Source of the DNA: Gracilaria domingensis
Taxonomy: Eukaryota > Rhodophyta > Florideophyceae > Gracilariales > Gracilariaceae
Length of the DNA stretch: 64,000 nt
NCBI GenBank assembly: GCA_022539475.1
Contig: VCMS01000112.1
Coordinates: 163,316 to 227,315, forward strand
Direction of reading: 5' to 3'
The position numbers and the translations under genes were made by a program. Each line of letters begins with the position of its first letter. The stretch's first letter is position 1. Shown here piece by piece: positions 10,140 through 20,882 of the stretch. The notes below the pieces were generated by a model. It made no database searches. It saw nothing but the letters and a program-made list of their open reading frames with translations, and had not been told where the DNA came from.

Positions 10140-11023
10140 AGTTACTCATACTGTGTGCCACCACCTCCCGGCATCGCCGTGCATGTTATGAATCGCATCA
10201 GCGAAGGAGTCCCGCAATCGCGTTGCACTACATACATGTTAGTAATGTGGGACATACAAACGTGTATGGGCTTCTTGAGGGCCACTGGTTGGGCAACAAG
10301 ACAAAAAATGACGTGGGATCGATGCTATATCACACAATTGAAAGCTTTAAACAGGATCGTAAAAATGTCAAAGAGCTCTCTCTTCACGCTGATAATTGTT
10401 CGGGACAGAACAAAAACGAATACATGCTTTTCTACCTGGCTTGGAGGGTGATATCTGGAAAAGAATCTCGAGTAACGCTTCATTTCTTGGTTGCGGGACA
10501 TACGGAGAACGTCTATGATGGCGCATTTGGTCTTGTAAAGAGAAGATTGAAGGAGAGAGATGTTAAAACCCCTGCGGAAATGATGACTGTCATACATGAT
10601 AATTCGAACAGTAACAATGTGATACCGTCTTCTCGAGTAATGTGGAGAGAGTGGAAGAAGGTTTTAACTGCATTCTTCTCGGTACCGAGCTCGTTCGGTA
10701 TAACTAAGTATCATGTGTTTACATTTGGCGCGTCACACCGGGGTATCATGAAGGCAAAGGCGTTTTTGTCCGACACAGAGCACGAGTCGTTCACTTTATT
10801 GAAGGAAAACGTAACCATTGCTACATCGCTGACCGCGACTTCTGACGCCAATTTTCATCAGTCAACAGAAGTTTGGAAAGAATTGGGACTGGTTCCCTCT
10901 GCGCAAGAAGGAAACAGGAAGAACTATCTCATTAAGAACGTGCTGCAGCGTTACTACTCAAACGATACCGAACTTGCGCAGGCCTACTTCGACTGCGGCA
11001 GTAATTGGGTCCGGAGAGATTGA
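10140..11023 (+). pseudogene. DNA transposase fragment (DUF7869-like), 5' truncated
   Basis: A frame of about 267 residues without a convincing ATG at its start. It contains HADNCSGQNKNEYMLFYLAW and then HFLVAGHTENVYDGAFGLVKR. This Asp-containing DNCxGQNKN block and AGHTxN..DxAFGxVKR block characterise a transposase-like family often annotated DUF7869, common in oomycete, fungal and algal genomes. The N-terminal half that normally precedes the DNCSGQ block is missing. Its upstream border lies about where the chromovirus should end, so insertion of that element probably truncated it. It ends at TGA just after CGSNWVRRD. The role in cut-and-paste transposition is inferred from the family only. 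Confidence 0.6.
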
Positions 11024-11459
11024 TAGTGTTCGGTTCATATCTTGAAACCTGGAGCTCCGTTTCTGACACCGTAAAGTGCCGACGAAAGCGTTTTCAGAGC
11101 TCTGTAACTTTGGTCGTGAGGCCCAAATGGGCCAGAAACAAAGTTTCATGCGTTTTCTCCGTTTCAGTCATTGTACCATAGCGAGTAATTAAAGTGGATG
11201 TCCACACAAATTCAAACAATTCAAATGAAATTCACGTGATATTTGAAATATGGCTTACGGTCGAGATAATGTTTAATATGCACTGCGCATCCTACAAAAA
11301 CGGTTCTCAGGAGTGACCCGGCACAAGCACTTCTTCACGCGAGCAGACACAGAGCATATCGCCTGTCGGTCACGCTCGCTGGTCCTATCCACCTTCCCAA
11401 ACACTGACCAAACACACAAATTGAGCTCCCAAGGGCTGTCCCTAGATAGTTAAGAGGCG
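11024..11459. other. Intergenic spacer
   Basis: No coding region is supported. It contains a small palindrome GTGGATGTCCAC (11194-11205) that resembles, but does not equal, the 15-bp palindrome found at 13138 and 15051. Confidence 0.5.
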
Positions 11460-12500
11460 TCATGCTTCTGCAGCACCTGATGCCTTGGCCCTCCGGATCG
11501 CATCCAGGCTCAGAGCCCTGCGGTCCCTCATGCTTTCGCTTCCGTCAGAAACCGACGAAAACGACGACGGCGGTGGCGAGCGAGTACCTCTGCCAACAAA
11601 AGCATTCAGCAGTCTCACAGCCTCCTTCTTCTCGGCCAGCAGCGCCGCGTACTCTTGGTCCATTCTCGTGATGGTGTGACGCAGAGCGGCCTCCTTGGCA
11701 TCGAATTGCGCCAGGGCCGACTTGATGATGCTTTCCACAGCTGGAATCGCATGCCGACAGGTGACAGTCTGCTGCTCCAATTCGCGAACGCGACGCCGCG
11801 CCCTTGAAGCGCGCACACGTTCCAGTTCCAGTTCATTCTCCAGCGAACTGATACGCTCCTGGGCAGCCGTGAGTTCGGCCGCGCTGGGGCGAGGATCTTC
11901 CGGGAGCGACTCCTTGCGGCGATAACGTTCTGTGACGCGACGTGCTGCAGCTGTAAACGAATTGCGAGGACGTGGAATGTAGTCCGCAGCGGCGAGGTTC
12001 TCAAAGCGGTCGTTCGCGCTGTTTGTTCGCGGGCGTCTCCTCATGTTGTCGGGCGGCGGCGCAAACTCACGCGTGCGCCTTCTCATACTGGCCGGAAGAC
12101 TGAATACGCGCCGCGCGCGCTGCAAAAGCGAATCGGAGCGTTTGAGGGTGGCCTGACGTTGAATGCTCTCGCGCGGCGGGCTGGTGTGTAGCGAGTGGGT
12201 GCGCTGCGCGGCGGGACGGAGGTTGGTGTGCGGCGGGGGTAGGGAGAGGGAGGGGGTGATGCTTCTCCTGTCCGTGGAGGAGTTGGAGTGACGCAAGGCC
12301 ACAGAAGAGTACGACACATCGCGCGCGGTGGGGCTGTCGGACAGTGACGTGGGGCGACGCGCGGCGGACGCCCAGCGCGTGACAGTGGGGTACGCGGGCG
12401 GGTCTGGCGAAGACGGCTGCGAGGTGATGCGACGGCGCATTGGGAGACCGGTCTGGATCGGACGACGGGGACGTTGGACGGAAGACGAGTTGAACTTCAT
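11460..12500 (-). CDS. Hypothetical protein with central coiled coil
   Basis: 346 residues, single exon, start ATG at 12500. I do not recognise the family. The first roughly 200 residues are Ser/Pro/Arg/Thr-rich and probably disordered, with recurring R-x-x-S contexts such as RPRRP and RRPTSLS that could be basophilic kinase sites. Residues about 208-305 are strongly alpha-helical with heptad spacing (ELTAAQERISSLENELELERV, later LRHTITRMDQEYAALLAEKK), a likely coiled coil. The short C-terminus is Ser-rich (PPPSSFSSVSDGSESM). The gene starts beside a run of about 16 G residues (12507-12523), at the edge of a GC-rich island. A cytoskeletal or scaffold role is possible but only a guess. Confidence 0.65.
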   Translation of the reverse strand: MKFNSSSVQRPRRPIQTGLPMRRRITSQPSSPDPPAYPTVTRWASAARRPTSLSDSPTARDVSYSSVALRHSNSSTDRRSITPSLSLPPPHTNLRPAAQRTHSLHTSPPRESIQRQATLKRSDSLLQRARRVFSLPASMRRRTREFAPPPDNMRRRPRTNSANDRFENLAAADYIPRPRNSFTAAARRVTERYRRKESLPEDPRPSAAELTAAQERISSLENELELERVRASRARRRVRELEQQTVTCRHAIPAVESIIKSALAQFDAKEAALRHTITRMDQEYAALLAEKKEAVRLLNAFVGRGTRSPPPSSFSSVSDGSESMRDRRALSLDAIRRAKASGAAEA

Positions 12501-13403
12501 TCAAGGGCGGGGGGGGGGGGGGGGTGCGCAGCGGTGGGGGCGGGACTTAAGAGGGCGGGTGGGCGCGGAGGCGTCGGACAGGGTGGCGGCACTGGCGTGT
12601 GAGGTGTCGCGGAAGGGCGGCGTGGATGGCGGGGAGGACGTGCGCGCGCGCGGTCGAACGGCAGGCGAGTTGGCGCCACGTAAAACGCGCGCTCGCAGGT
12701 GGGCGCGGTCGTCGGCAACGGCGCGGCATGCAGCCCGTACGCGCGCCGCGCCGCGATGCTCTCGCTGATCTGGCGCGCCGCCATTGGCGCCGCCGGCGCG
12801 CTGTAAATCGCGTTGAGCGCGGCCGCTGCCGAGCTGCAGCTCCGCGCCGGCGCGCGCGCGTTTGAGGACAAACTGCGGGCGCGGCGGCGCGGCGGCGGCG
12901 CGGCGGCGCGCGACGCGACAGGCTGGCGCGCCGCTGCGCTGGCGCCGCTTCGTTCCCGCCCGCGCCGCGGCGGCGCGGCGCGCGGCGCGCGCGGTCTCGC
13001 GCGCCACTCGAGACGGCGCGGGTGCCACGCTGGCGGCGCAGTGCGCGCCGGGGAGCGCCCGCCGTGGTCGCGCGCGCTCGCTTCGTCCGCTCTCCCGCTC
13101 TGCCCGCCGCGCCAGTCCGTCGCCATGCTGATGCTCAGTGGACAGTGTCCACGTGCCGCGCCGCGTGTGGAATGCTCGCGCCGCTATTTTTGAGCGCGCG
13201 GGTGTGACGGTGCGTTCCGCCGGTGGGACGCGTCGCCCCAGTCACCGCGGCAGATCCGATCCGCCGCGGGAGCGCTCTCTTTCCCCGCTTGTCCCACTTT
13301 GCTTGTACCACCCACGCTGCTGGCGTTGCGTCGCTGCGCACTCGAGACAGCTGCGTCGCCGTGCGTGTGTCTCGCCCAGATTTGTTTTTCTCAACCGGCG
13401 CGC
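12501..13403. promoter_or_regulatory. GC-rich island, probable bidirectional promoter
   Basis: This 0.9-kb block separates the divergent genes at 12500 (-) and 13404 (+). It is dominated by GCG/CGC triplets and CpG. Long open frames occur in all directions, but they are Ala/Arg-rich shadows of the base composition and show no domain. The 15-bp palindrome at 13138-13152 lies in its right part, about 250 bp before the + strand gene. Confidence 0.55.
13138..13152. promoter_or_regulatory. Palindrome GTGGACAGTGTCCAC
   Basis: Perfect dyad with 7-bp arms and a single central base. The same arms recur at 15051-15065 with a different centre (T); both copies are preceded by CA. A dimeric DNA-binding protein would explain the symmetry. 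This is inference from sequence alone. Confidence 0.45.
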
Positions 13404-13843
13404 ATGTCATCGCCGTCCGCTCTCGTGAAGCTTGCTGTCCTCGTCCTGCTTGCTGGCTCCGTGTCGGCTCGTCTCAATCAGAAGACGAACCATCAAATCT
13501 GGCGTCGCTTGCGCAACGCTCGCGAGCAGTGCGAGCAAACCATTCATACGTGCCATGTTCCTCAAGTAGGCGACGACAAGCAAAACTGCGTTCTACGATG
13601 CCTTTCTGCTGAATGTTATAATGTTGTTTATTCTCAGCAGCCAGTAAGTGAATGGTTTCCATTCCCCCGTTTCGCCCATGCCGTTCCAAGTCCTGACTAA
13701 TCCCCTGGCACAATCTTAAATCTTCACAGCTCGAAGAAGGTGAAATCGACCATGCTCGCATGCGCTCATTTATGAAATGTGCTCACACTGCCGAGCTACA
13801 CAGCATGAAACGGCACGCATCCCTTCAGCGCTCTCAAACATAA
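13404..13843 (+). CDS. Small secreted cysteine-containing protein, two exons
   Basis: Exon 1 is 13404-13643 and exon 2 is 13730-13843. The 86-bp intron begins GTAAGT, has a CTGACTAAT branch-like site and ends TTCACAG. It lies between codons, giving 117 residues. The N-terminus (MSSPSALVKLAVLVLLAGSV) is a typical signal peptide, cleaved near SARL. The mature part has several Cys (EQCEQTIHTC, CVLRCLSAEC, then FMKCAHTAE after the splice), including a CVLRCLSxxCY block and an LEEGEID turn. I recall similar small secreted proteins in plants and algae but cannot name the family with certainty. Without splicing the frame ends soon after exon 1. Its 3' end lies only 62 bp from that of the convergent SFT2 gene. 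Confidence 0.75.
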
Positions 13844-13905
13844 CCGCTCCGCAAGCTTTTCTTTTTTGTGCGCTGCACATGAGTTCATTCTTTTATCAAA
13901 CGCAG

Positions 13906-14752
13906 TCATGATCCGAAGGAAATACCCGTTAATCCCACCAGTCTGGATATCATATGTCTCCCGTACGGGATATAACTTAATGCATACCAAACCACTGCCG
14001 TTCGCACATGGAAGAAACAAAACACTGTCAGTACACCGCCAATCGCAGTGCGGGACAAAAGGCATCTCTGGTACACCGTGAGAGGGAGCAAACTTACGTG
14101 ACGCGACCTCGGCGACGATCGCCATGATCACCAATAAGTAGCGCAGTTTTCCGCCAAAGAAGGCTGCAAACAACGTAAACACCAGCGAAAACAAGTACAC
14201 AGCCGAAGCAATCGCTCGCACGGGATTGAACATGTTCTGAAGTTGCGCTTTGGGACCCACTAGAACCCATGTGCTCATGATAGCCAAAACGTTCCCCAGC
14301 GTAAAACTGGCCGCGAATTTGTGCGGTACAACTACTATAAGCGGAAGAAACGTGAACGACATGCAAATCAGCAACACGCCCGTGCCGAAAATCATGGCGA
14401 ACAAGGCGATTCTCTGCATCATGGTGAGATTGAACATGGTGTTTATCTCTTCTGAAAGCGTCATTTGTGCCGGCGCCTCTTCGTCTTCTGGCACCTCGTC
14501 CGAAATAAAGCGACGAACAGAAGTGACCGACTGTTTGGCAGTGTCATTGAGCGTTTCTAGCGACGGCGCCAGCGTGTTTGACAAGTCGCTGAACAAGCCC
14601 TTGGCCGACGCAGAAAACGACGCCAGAGGATCGTTGCTGACATTGGAGGCGTTCGAAGTGGAAGGAGCCGGTAACGGCGCGCCTTGCAGGGAATTGAGAC
14701 CTTCCAACAAGCCCATTTGAGATGTAGAACGGTTCGGTCGTAGCTTTAGCAT
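13906..14752 (-). CDS. SFT2: SFT2-domain vesicle transport protein, two exons
   Basis: Exon 1 is 14752-14098 and exon 2 is 13994-13906. The intron has donor GTAAGT (14097-14092) and acceptor CAG before 13994, in phase 1, giving 247 residues. SFT2 proteins are four-pass Golgi membrane proteins that assist fusion of endosome-derived vesicles with the Golgi. A Ser/Asn-rich cytoplasmic N-terminus of about 115 residues precedes four membrane segments: IALFAMIFGTGVLLICMSF, the FTLGNVLAIMSTWVLVG block, a segment after PVRAIASAVYLF, and a last one interrupted by the splice site. Exon 2 supplies the conserved WYALSYIPYGR motif that ends SFT2 domains, which supports the splice. Reading through the intron instead gives a long non-homologous tail. 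Confidence 0.85.
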
Positions 14753-16061
14753 GCGACGACAAGACTATCTGAGATGACAGTGCGTGCAGACGAGGGGGAG
14801 GGCAGCTTCGAGACGCGTCTGTACACTAGACGCTGGTCGGGCCCGTCAACTGCGGAGAGACGCGCGGTGGGGCGTCCGATGAACGGCGGTGCGCGGTCGG
14901 AGACGAGCGGGAGGCTCGAACTCGCGCGCTTCGCGTTGCGGGGGCTGTGGCGGGAACGTCTGTCTGCAGTCGTGCTGCGCCGTGCTGGCAGAGCGCTCAA
15001 GTGAAATGTACCCGTGCTAATTTGTAATTGCATGCATGGGTCGATGTCCAGTGGACATTGTCCACACCACCTCAACTTCACGTCCAACAAGGTTGCTGGA
15101 GATTTGAGTTGACCCGAACCACTTAGCTCGTTCACGAGTCTTCGTAGTCAGCCTCAGCGAGGCCGACACTCTCACGTCCCGACGGGGATTCAGAGAATTC
15201 TCTTCTTCCCAGGCAGTGGTGGCGTAGAAGAGATGGTCATTCTCTCCATCTACACCATGCGTCCTCCACAACAATAACTTGCAAAGAAACTCCTCTCTAT
15301 ACTACGTACTCAGAAAAGGATCACGGCAAAGAAGAGGCCGTCTGCAATCTAGAAACATGTAAGAGCGCACGCGCTTCAGATAACATACAATGTGTATACG
15401 AACGTTTTGTTGTCGTCATTCTTCTTTATGGTCAGCTGCTTCCAACTGCAAAACAGCAGTAAGGCTACCTTTGAACTTAAACTATCCTTCTGTGGTAAAG
15501 AAGACGGAAGCTTGGATGGCAACTGCTTAATCTTTCCCATCATGGTTCGGTCCCTTCTCTCTTGGAGGGCCGGCGGTTCGTTTCGGCGTAAATCGTTCGT
15601 AGGCGGACACCAAAATAAAAAGTAATTGTCTAACGTCTTTCTTCACGTTGGCACCACAGTCGCAGACTGCGACTCGCAGTCAACGGATGTCCGCATTAAC
15701 GAGTAAGAAGAAGAACGGATTCTTTCTCGACACGTGATGCTAGACACAGGGTACAAGATACTTACAAGCCCTGTCTAGAATTGAGCTACAACATCCTCCG
15801 CTTTTCGGGCTTCACCGTCGTCTTTTGTTGCCGCTATACAACGTTGCGCAATAGTTTTGCTGCTTTCTATGTTCTCAACACAGACATCACAGCCTTTTGT
15901 TGGTCAGCCAATATCTTCAACGTGCGAAGCATAAGCAGGCTCGCTGTAGAATCTGCAGCGAGCTAGTCCTGCTGCAGATCAATTCGAATCGGGATACGGG
16001 TTGAATAACTTCAGCCTGAGAAACAGAATTCGTCTCACGCCTGCAGAAGCTGTTCATCCCT
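14753..16061. other. Intergenic spacer
   Basis: Upstream side of SFT2 and downstream side of the membrane-module locus. The part near 14753-15000 is GC-rich, as expected for a promoter; the palindrome copy at 15051 follows. Short open frames at 15392-15625 and 15781-15966 lack recognisable features. The - strand at about 15780-15960 has some protein-like texture (ASLLMLRTLKILADQQKAVM) but is broken by stops. Confidence 0.45.
15051..15065. promoter_or_regulatory. Palindrome GTGGACATTGTCCAC
   Basis: Second copy of the dyad seen at 13138, with 7-bp arms and centre T. It lies about 300 bp upstream of the SFT2 start codon on the other strand. Confidence 0.45.
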
Positions 16062-17463
16062 TCAACGCCAATTGTAATCCTTCAATGTGCGAAAAGATCC
16101 GTCCTGCGCCGCAATACACCGTTCCAAGTGCGCGGTGATCTCCTGCCGTTTGCGTGTGTCTTTCCAAGAATTTAGCACATGTCCACGTTCGTCCCCATGG
16201 CCGTACGAAACTCGAACTCGTGACGCCATGCAACCGCCCTTTGTGATGGTAACCACAAGGAACACCTTGATGTCATTCTCCTCCTCATGAATCTGGGTGA
16301 CTATTGTTGCCTTCCTAAGCTGTTCGACAAACCCTCTGTCGACCTCAGTCGCTCGTCCGTCTAGCAACATATCTTCCACTCGCCACGGCGTGTTGCCTGG
16401 CGTTTCCCCGGCACGAAGCGCCTGCTTGTAGTTCTTCACAAGCTCAATATCCTCGAGGTCCTCATCGTAAATGGCCAGATGAGAGCAGTCGCGTCTGCCG
16501 CTTTGAACCCACGAGAGATCCTCCATGGGGGTCTCAAGGATGACGCTAGCCTTACCACTGCGAATGACACCATCGGCCCATGACCTCAGCCGCACGAGAT
16601 CCTCAATAAAGGTTGTTCGAGCAGGGTCCAAATAGCGATCGCACCCGCGCCCACGCACGAGCTCTGAAATGGTGAGGAAGCTTTCCACGGGAGTGCGAGT
16701 AACTACAAGATGTTGCAGCATATCTATTTCGTCACGCCAGTCGCTCGTGATGCCAGGGCCTATCTTCGCACAGGCCTTTTCGAGGTGTAACCAGAGGCGA
16801 TCAGCTTCCGTGCCGTTGACATGTGAACGGATCGTCGGAAAAACGAGATACGGTACGAGACCCAAGGCGATCCAGCTGTAGTCGCCGCGGTAGACCTGCT
16901 TGTCGACCCACAGCGAAATATGTTTGACGCCTGTCATGAGAGCGCAGCGTTTAGCTTCACGGTAGACATCTCTCCAGTCTGAGTCAAGCATACCCATGTC
17001 TTTCCAACCGTAGCGCTCTTGTTCGTCATAGCAAGTGCAACGCATACGAGGGTTGCTTCGCGTGCACCTTTTCCGAATTCTTTCTCCTTCAGAGTTTGTC
17101 TGATGCTTGTAAGACACGCACATGTACATGACGTTGTCCGCTAACTCTGTTTGGCGGCCATGTTTGATGGTACAACCAACTTCTGCAAGAAACCGCTCTT
17201 CCTCATCAGGGTCAGTAACGTTGTAAATATCGCCGAGACCACGCATGACGACTCTTCTGAGTTCGCCAGAGAGCTGAGTGACAGCTACGATTGAGTACGC
17301 ATTGTGGAGCTTCTTCTTATCAACAACTACTTGCAGGTGCTCAAGAAACTGCTTAGAGCTATTGACATACTCTTTAAACTGGATAGTGCCGGTGTAGAGT
17401 TTGGACCGAATGAAATTGTTATGAACATGAATCTGGGCGGCGGAGGTACGCGGCCAAGCGTTC
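16062..17463 (-). CDS. Soluble C-terminal domain of the membrane-module protein, unknown function
   Basis: A single open frame, of which about 460 residues look real (from about HNNFIRSKLYTGTIQFKEYV onward); the open frame extends to 17606, but its first 55 residues are probably out-of-frame intron or neighbouring exon sequence. It is hydrophilic, with Cys pairs (RCTRSNPRMRCTCYDEQERYGW) and a WVDKQV element followed by YSWIALGLVPYLVFP. That W-(I/V)-D context and the preceding KRCALMTGVKHISL helix faintly recall fungal HET domains, but I cannot claim homology. It lies directly downstream of the second membrane module on the same strand and probably forms the cytoplasmic end of that protein. 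The exact splice junction near 17463 is unresolved. Confidence 0.5.
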
Positions 17464-18915
17464 CTTGACCAACGTGACAGCATCGAAGAGAATGTGGAGG
17501 CCAGTAATGCGGTCTTCCTCGAACACAGAGGCGACGTAGCGTGAAAACGATGCCTCAAAAATGTTCTCGGGATGCTCAAAAAGGACGAAAATGTTGATGA
17601 GGGCAAGCCATAAAAGGGAGGTGTGGAAAATAGTTACCACAGCAAAATTAAAGTAATGAGTTAGCCAACTCTTCAAGTTGAAGAATTGGCCAGGGTGGTG
17701 TTGCTGAAGAACCATGTTTCGAAGATCGTTAAGTAAATCCAACACGAAGCCAAGCTTCTGCACATAGACATGATATCGAAGTCAAACACACTATTACCAG
17801 AGTAAAGGCAAAAGGTTATCGCTGCGATATCAGGTATAGCTTCTTTCCAGTTGCTTGTCGTGACATTACCGACGAGTTCTGAGAACGAGGCAAACAGGAA
17901 AATATAATGGAGAGCACTACAGCAGGAGCTATGAACTTTCGGAAATAGTTTCGCGAAAGAATATCGAACGTTCTTGAGGATACCCAGGGTATGGGCATTT
18001 GGCATTGTAGACGTTGCCAAGATTGCGAAGTATGTTACAATTTTGTAAACCTTGTCTCCAAATACATACAACTCAAGGAGTTCGGGGACTTCCAACTGAA
18101 GCAGCAGAAGCAGCGTTATGATCATAGCGATGATACTGTCAAAAAGCTCTTGGACGAACTTCGACAAACCATGTCTGCGAACACATAGAAATTTCACAAA
18201 CACAAATATGTATGAATATAGAGCATTTACGCGGTTCTCCTCGAACAGAGAGGGGGCGTGGTGCGATAGAGAGATCTCATCAATAAGCCCGGCGTATTCA
18301 ATAAGGGCGAAGAAGTCCATGATGGTAAGCGCTACATAGTAATGGACGTTGAAAATCACCACTGCAATGAAGTCCATATCTGAACAAATAGGGCAAGGTA
18401 GTATGGCCAAAGAGCGTTGTTCCCAAGATCGTCAAGTAAATCCAGCAGACAGCCAAAGTTTCAAATAGAAGCATAAAATCGAGGTCGAACATACCGTAGG
18501 TCATATTTAGGGGGTCTTTACAAAGAAACAAGATTAATGTAGCTCCTGCTGTGATATCAGACATAACTTCGTTCCAGTTGCCTGACGTGAAATTGTCGAG
18601 GAGCTCTGCGAACGAAGCAAACAATGTAAGGTATATGGTAAAGACATAGCACGCTTCATGAACCTTCCAAGTTTGTCTAAAACGGACGCGCAGCTCTTTG
18701 AGAGATGGAAGTGTTACATAGATCATCATATAGCGTATTATAGTCTTACTCAAAATGCCGGCAAGTGCACGTACGGGGCCTTTCATTGGATAAAATTTCG
18801 TATACAGCATGATCGTGAAGAAGACGGTTGACGCAGCCTCGAGAAGAACAATGTGGTAACCTAAATACATCACAAGCGACGCTCGGGGCTTGCGATCATT
18901 GGGAGAGCTCCGCAT
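17464..18915 (-). CDS. Tandemly duplicated polytopic membrane modules, multi-exon
   Basis: Three overlapping open frames (18915-18298, 18410-17673, 17763-17419) make two homologous A+B units. A1 and A2 share FASF(A/S)EL and CWIYLTI; B1 and B2 share DF.AVVIF and FEE(N/D)R. All segments are rich in membrane-spanning stretches such as IIAMIITLLLLLQLEV. In unit 1 a 115-bp intron (18494-18380: GTATGT to TTCAG, phase 1) joins NMTY to MDFIAVVIF cleanly. An aligned donor-like GTGTGT occurs in unit 2, but its acceptor is unclear. The likely start is ATG 18915 (MRSSPNDRKPRASLV). This could be one long gene ending in the 16062-17463 domain, or a tandem pair with a damaged first copy. Function unknown. 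Confidence 0.5.
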
Positions 18916-20882
18916 GATAGCGATGAAGGCTTCTAAAGGAGACGGATAGAGATTTCATGCGCTTGGCAAATATATGTTGGGAATACGGATTACATGGAGG
19001 TTGATGTTTTGAGTTGAGGAGCATGATGGGCATGTCCTATTTGCTCTCGTAATGGCGATAAGAAGGTCATTGCTGTTCACCTTATTTGGACCGTTGCGAC
19101 CTCGTAGACTACGACTCGTAGTCTCAATTTGAGACTCTTTTTAAGTTGTTTTGCGCGACGATGCGCACAGTATGTCGCAGTGATGAGGCATCTTGGAAGC
19201 ATCGATTGAAGAGACCAACGCAGCGCTCTCGACACAAAGGGTGCCGATGTGCAGGCGCGTGGAACGGGCTCGTTGCTGTGGTAGAGAAGATAGTGGAGAG
19301 TCTACCTCTCCAGCATGTACTTCTATAGAGCGGCAAAGTCGCTGTTTCTTGTGGGATGGCACTCGGCATTAATGATGCCCACGCTTATGACATGGTGATC
19401 AGAGCCAGCGAGTGTAGCGCGAGGCTTCTGACATTTGCAGTCTCCCGCTGGGCACATGGGGGTCCAAGTCGTTCTCCCATCGACGTTGCAGCGAAGTGGC
19501 ACGCGTTTTCTACCAACCCCGCTCGAAACGCCTCAGCCAAGCCCTCCCCACCACTGCTTCCAACGCCTACCCGTTAAAGCTATTCATGCGCCTTCTCGAG
19601 CGTTTTACCATTCGTACAGCTACTAATAGTAGCCTACTATCGAGCTGTGTACAAAGGTTATCTTTGAAAGGTACTGCACTTTTGGCGGGAACTTGCTCCG
19701 GGAAAGAGTGTCACATTCCCACGAACGGAACGGCGTCCATTAAAAATCTTGCGAAAATCCACGTTTGTCGGTACACAAAGATATGCCGCACAATGCAGCA
19801 CGTCTTTCCGATTCCCTTTTCCGGATTCGCAGAGCAGCAGCTCGGTGCAGGGACCACCAGTGCAGGCGTGTTCTGACGCAGAACACGTCTGTACTGGTGG
19901 TCCCTGCACAGAACTTCTGAGGGTCGCCAGAGCTGCGGAGTCAACGCGATGGTGAAGCAACCAGCTATGGAGCGGCGACTCCCCGCCGAAAAGCGTCGCG
20001 CACGTGGGACCTGAACGGCGCTTGTAGCCGCCGAACGTGCACCTCCACTACCTAGCGCCGGTGGAAACAGCTCGGAACTTCCGATTGTTGGATAAGGTCA
20101 TGAAAATCGTACGACGGTGCGAGCAATAGAGGGATTGGGGAGACTGCGAGAAGATCTCGTTTCGCCGCTTGCGACCGACCTCGTCCGATAGTACACGTCA
20201 TAGGCAACCATTGAGATGGATGGGAGTGATGCATTGTACACGTGTACTACGTGGCACGAGTCCTGAGTTTCTAGAATTTCAACCAGTTGCTTTTATTATA
20301 TTGAAATGAAAGCACAACACTCCGACATATGTACCACACCTAAACGTCCAAGCCCCCGCCCGTTCTCTTCTTGGGGTGACCAAAACTTGCTCTGCGGGAC
20401 ATTTAGCTTCGCACATCGAACCAGTTTGCCACGATCTATTCTGTCTTTTGAGTGGTGTTGGAAACCGCAGACTTCCGAAACACGTGAACGGCAAGTATTC
20501 TTAAAAGGCAGAAACGCGCGCCGCCGTGACACCTGTGCGGCGTGTTACCCTCTCATTGGATGAAAGCCATGCCAGAACTGGTGTCAGCCCCACGGCGCGG
20601 ACGCCGCCCACCGCGCCGGAGCCGTGCACTCATCGCACTGTCATGGTTGGCCGCGTCGAGCAATGCCCGCTTTAATCGAAGCCGTCTGTCCCCGTCCACC
20701 GCCGTCTAGCACGATTCTTCACTAAATTCGGACCCGTCTCCTACCTGCTACCGTTGCACACTCCCCCCCCCCTGCCTCTTCTCCACTCGCCGTAGATACC
20801 TCAAAGCCCTAATAACTTCTAAAACAAATACTCGTCTGGCCCACTTCTCCGCGCACCCGTCTCCCGGTATCGCACGAGCCGT
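18916..20882. other. Intergenic spacer of about 2 kb
   Basis: No coding sequence is supported; open frames here are short and overlap on both strands. It contains a 31-bp-arm foldback (19845-19909). Near the right end a C-rich stretch (about 20763-20772) precedes the apyrase start, probably in its promoter or 5' UTR. Confidence 0.5.
19845..19909. repeat. Foldback: 31-bp arms, 3-nt loop
   Basis: Left arm 19845-19875 starts GTGCAGGGACCACCAG; right arm 19879-19909 is its reverse complement except for two C-to-T changes, both tolerated as G:U pairs in RNA. The loop is ACG. It could be a miniature foldback element or a small-RNA precursor. No target duplication is obvious. Confidence 0.6.

Noticed and set aside
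12497-13200. Several open frames of up to 209 codons in the GC island
   Set aside because: They exist in both strands and all frames, are Ala/Arg/Pro-rich and carry no domain; they follow from scarcity of A/T-rich stop codons.
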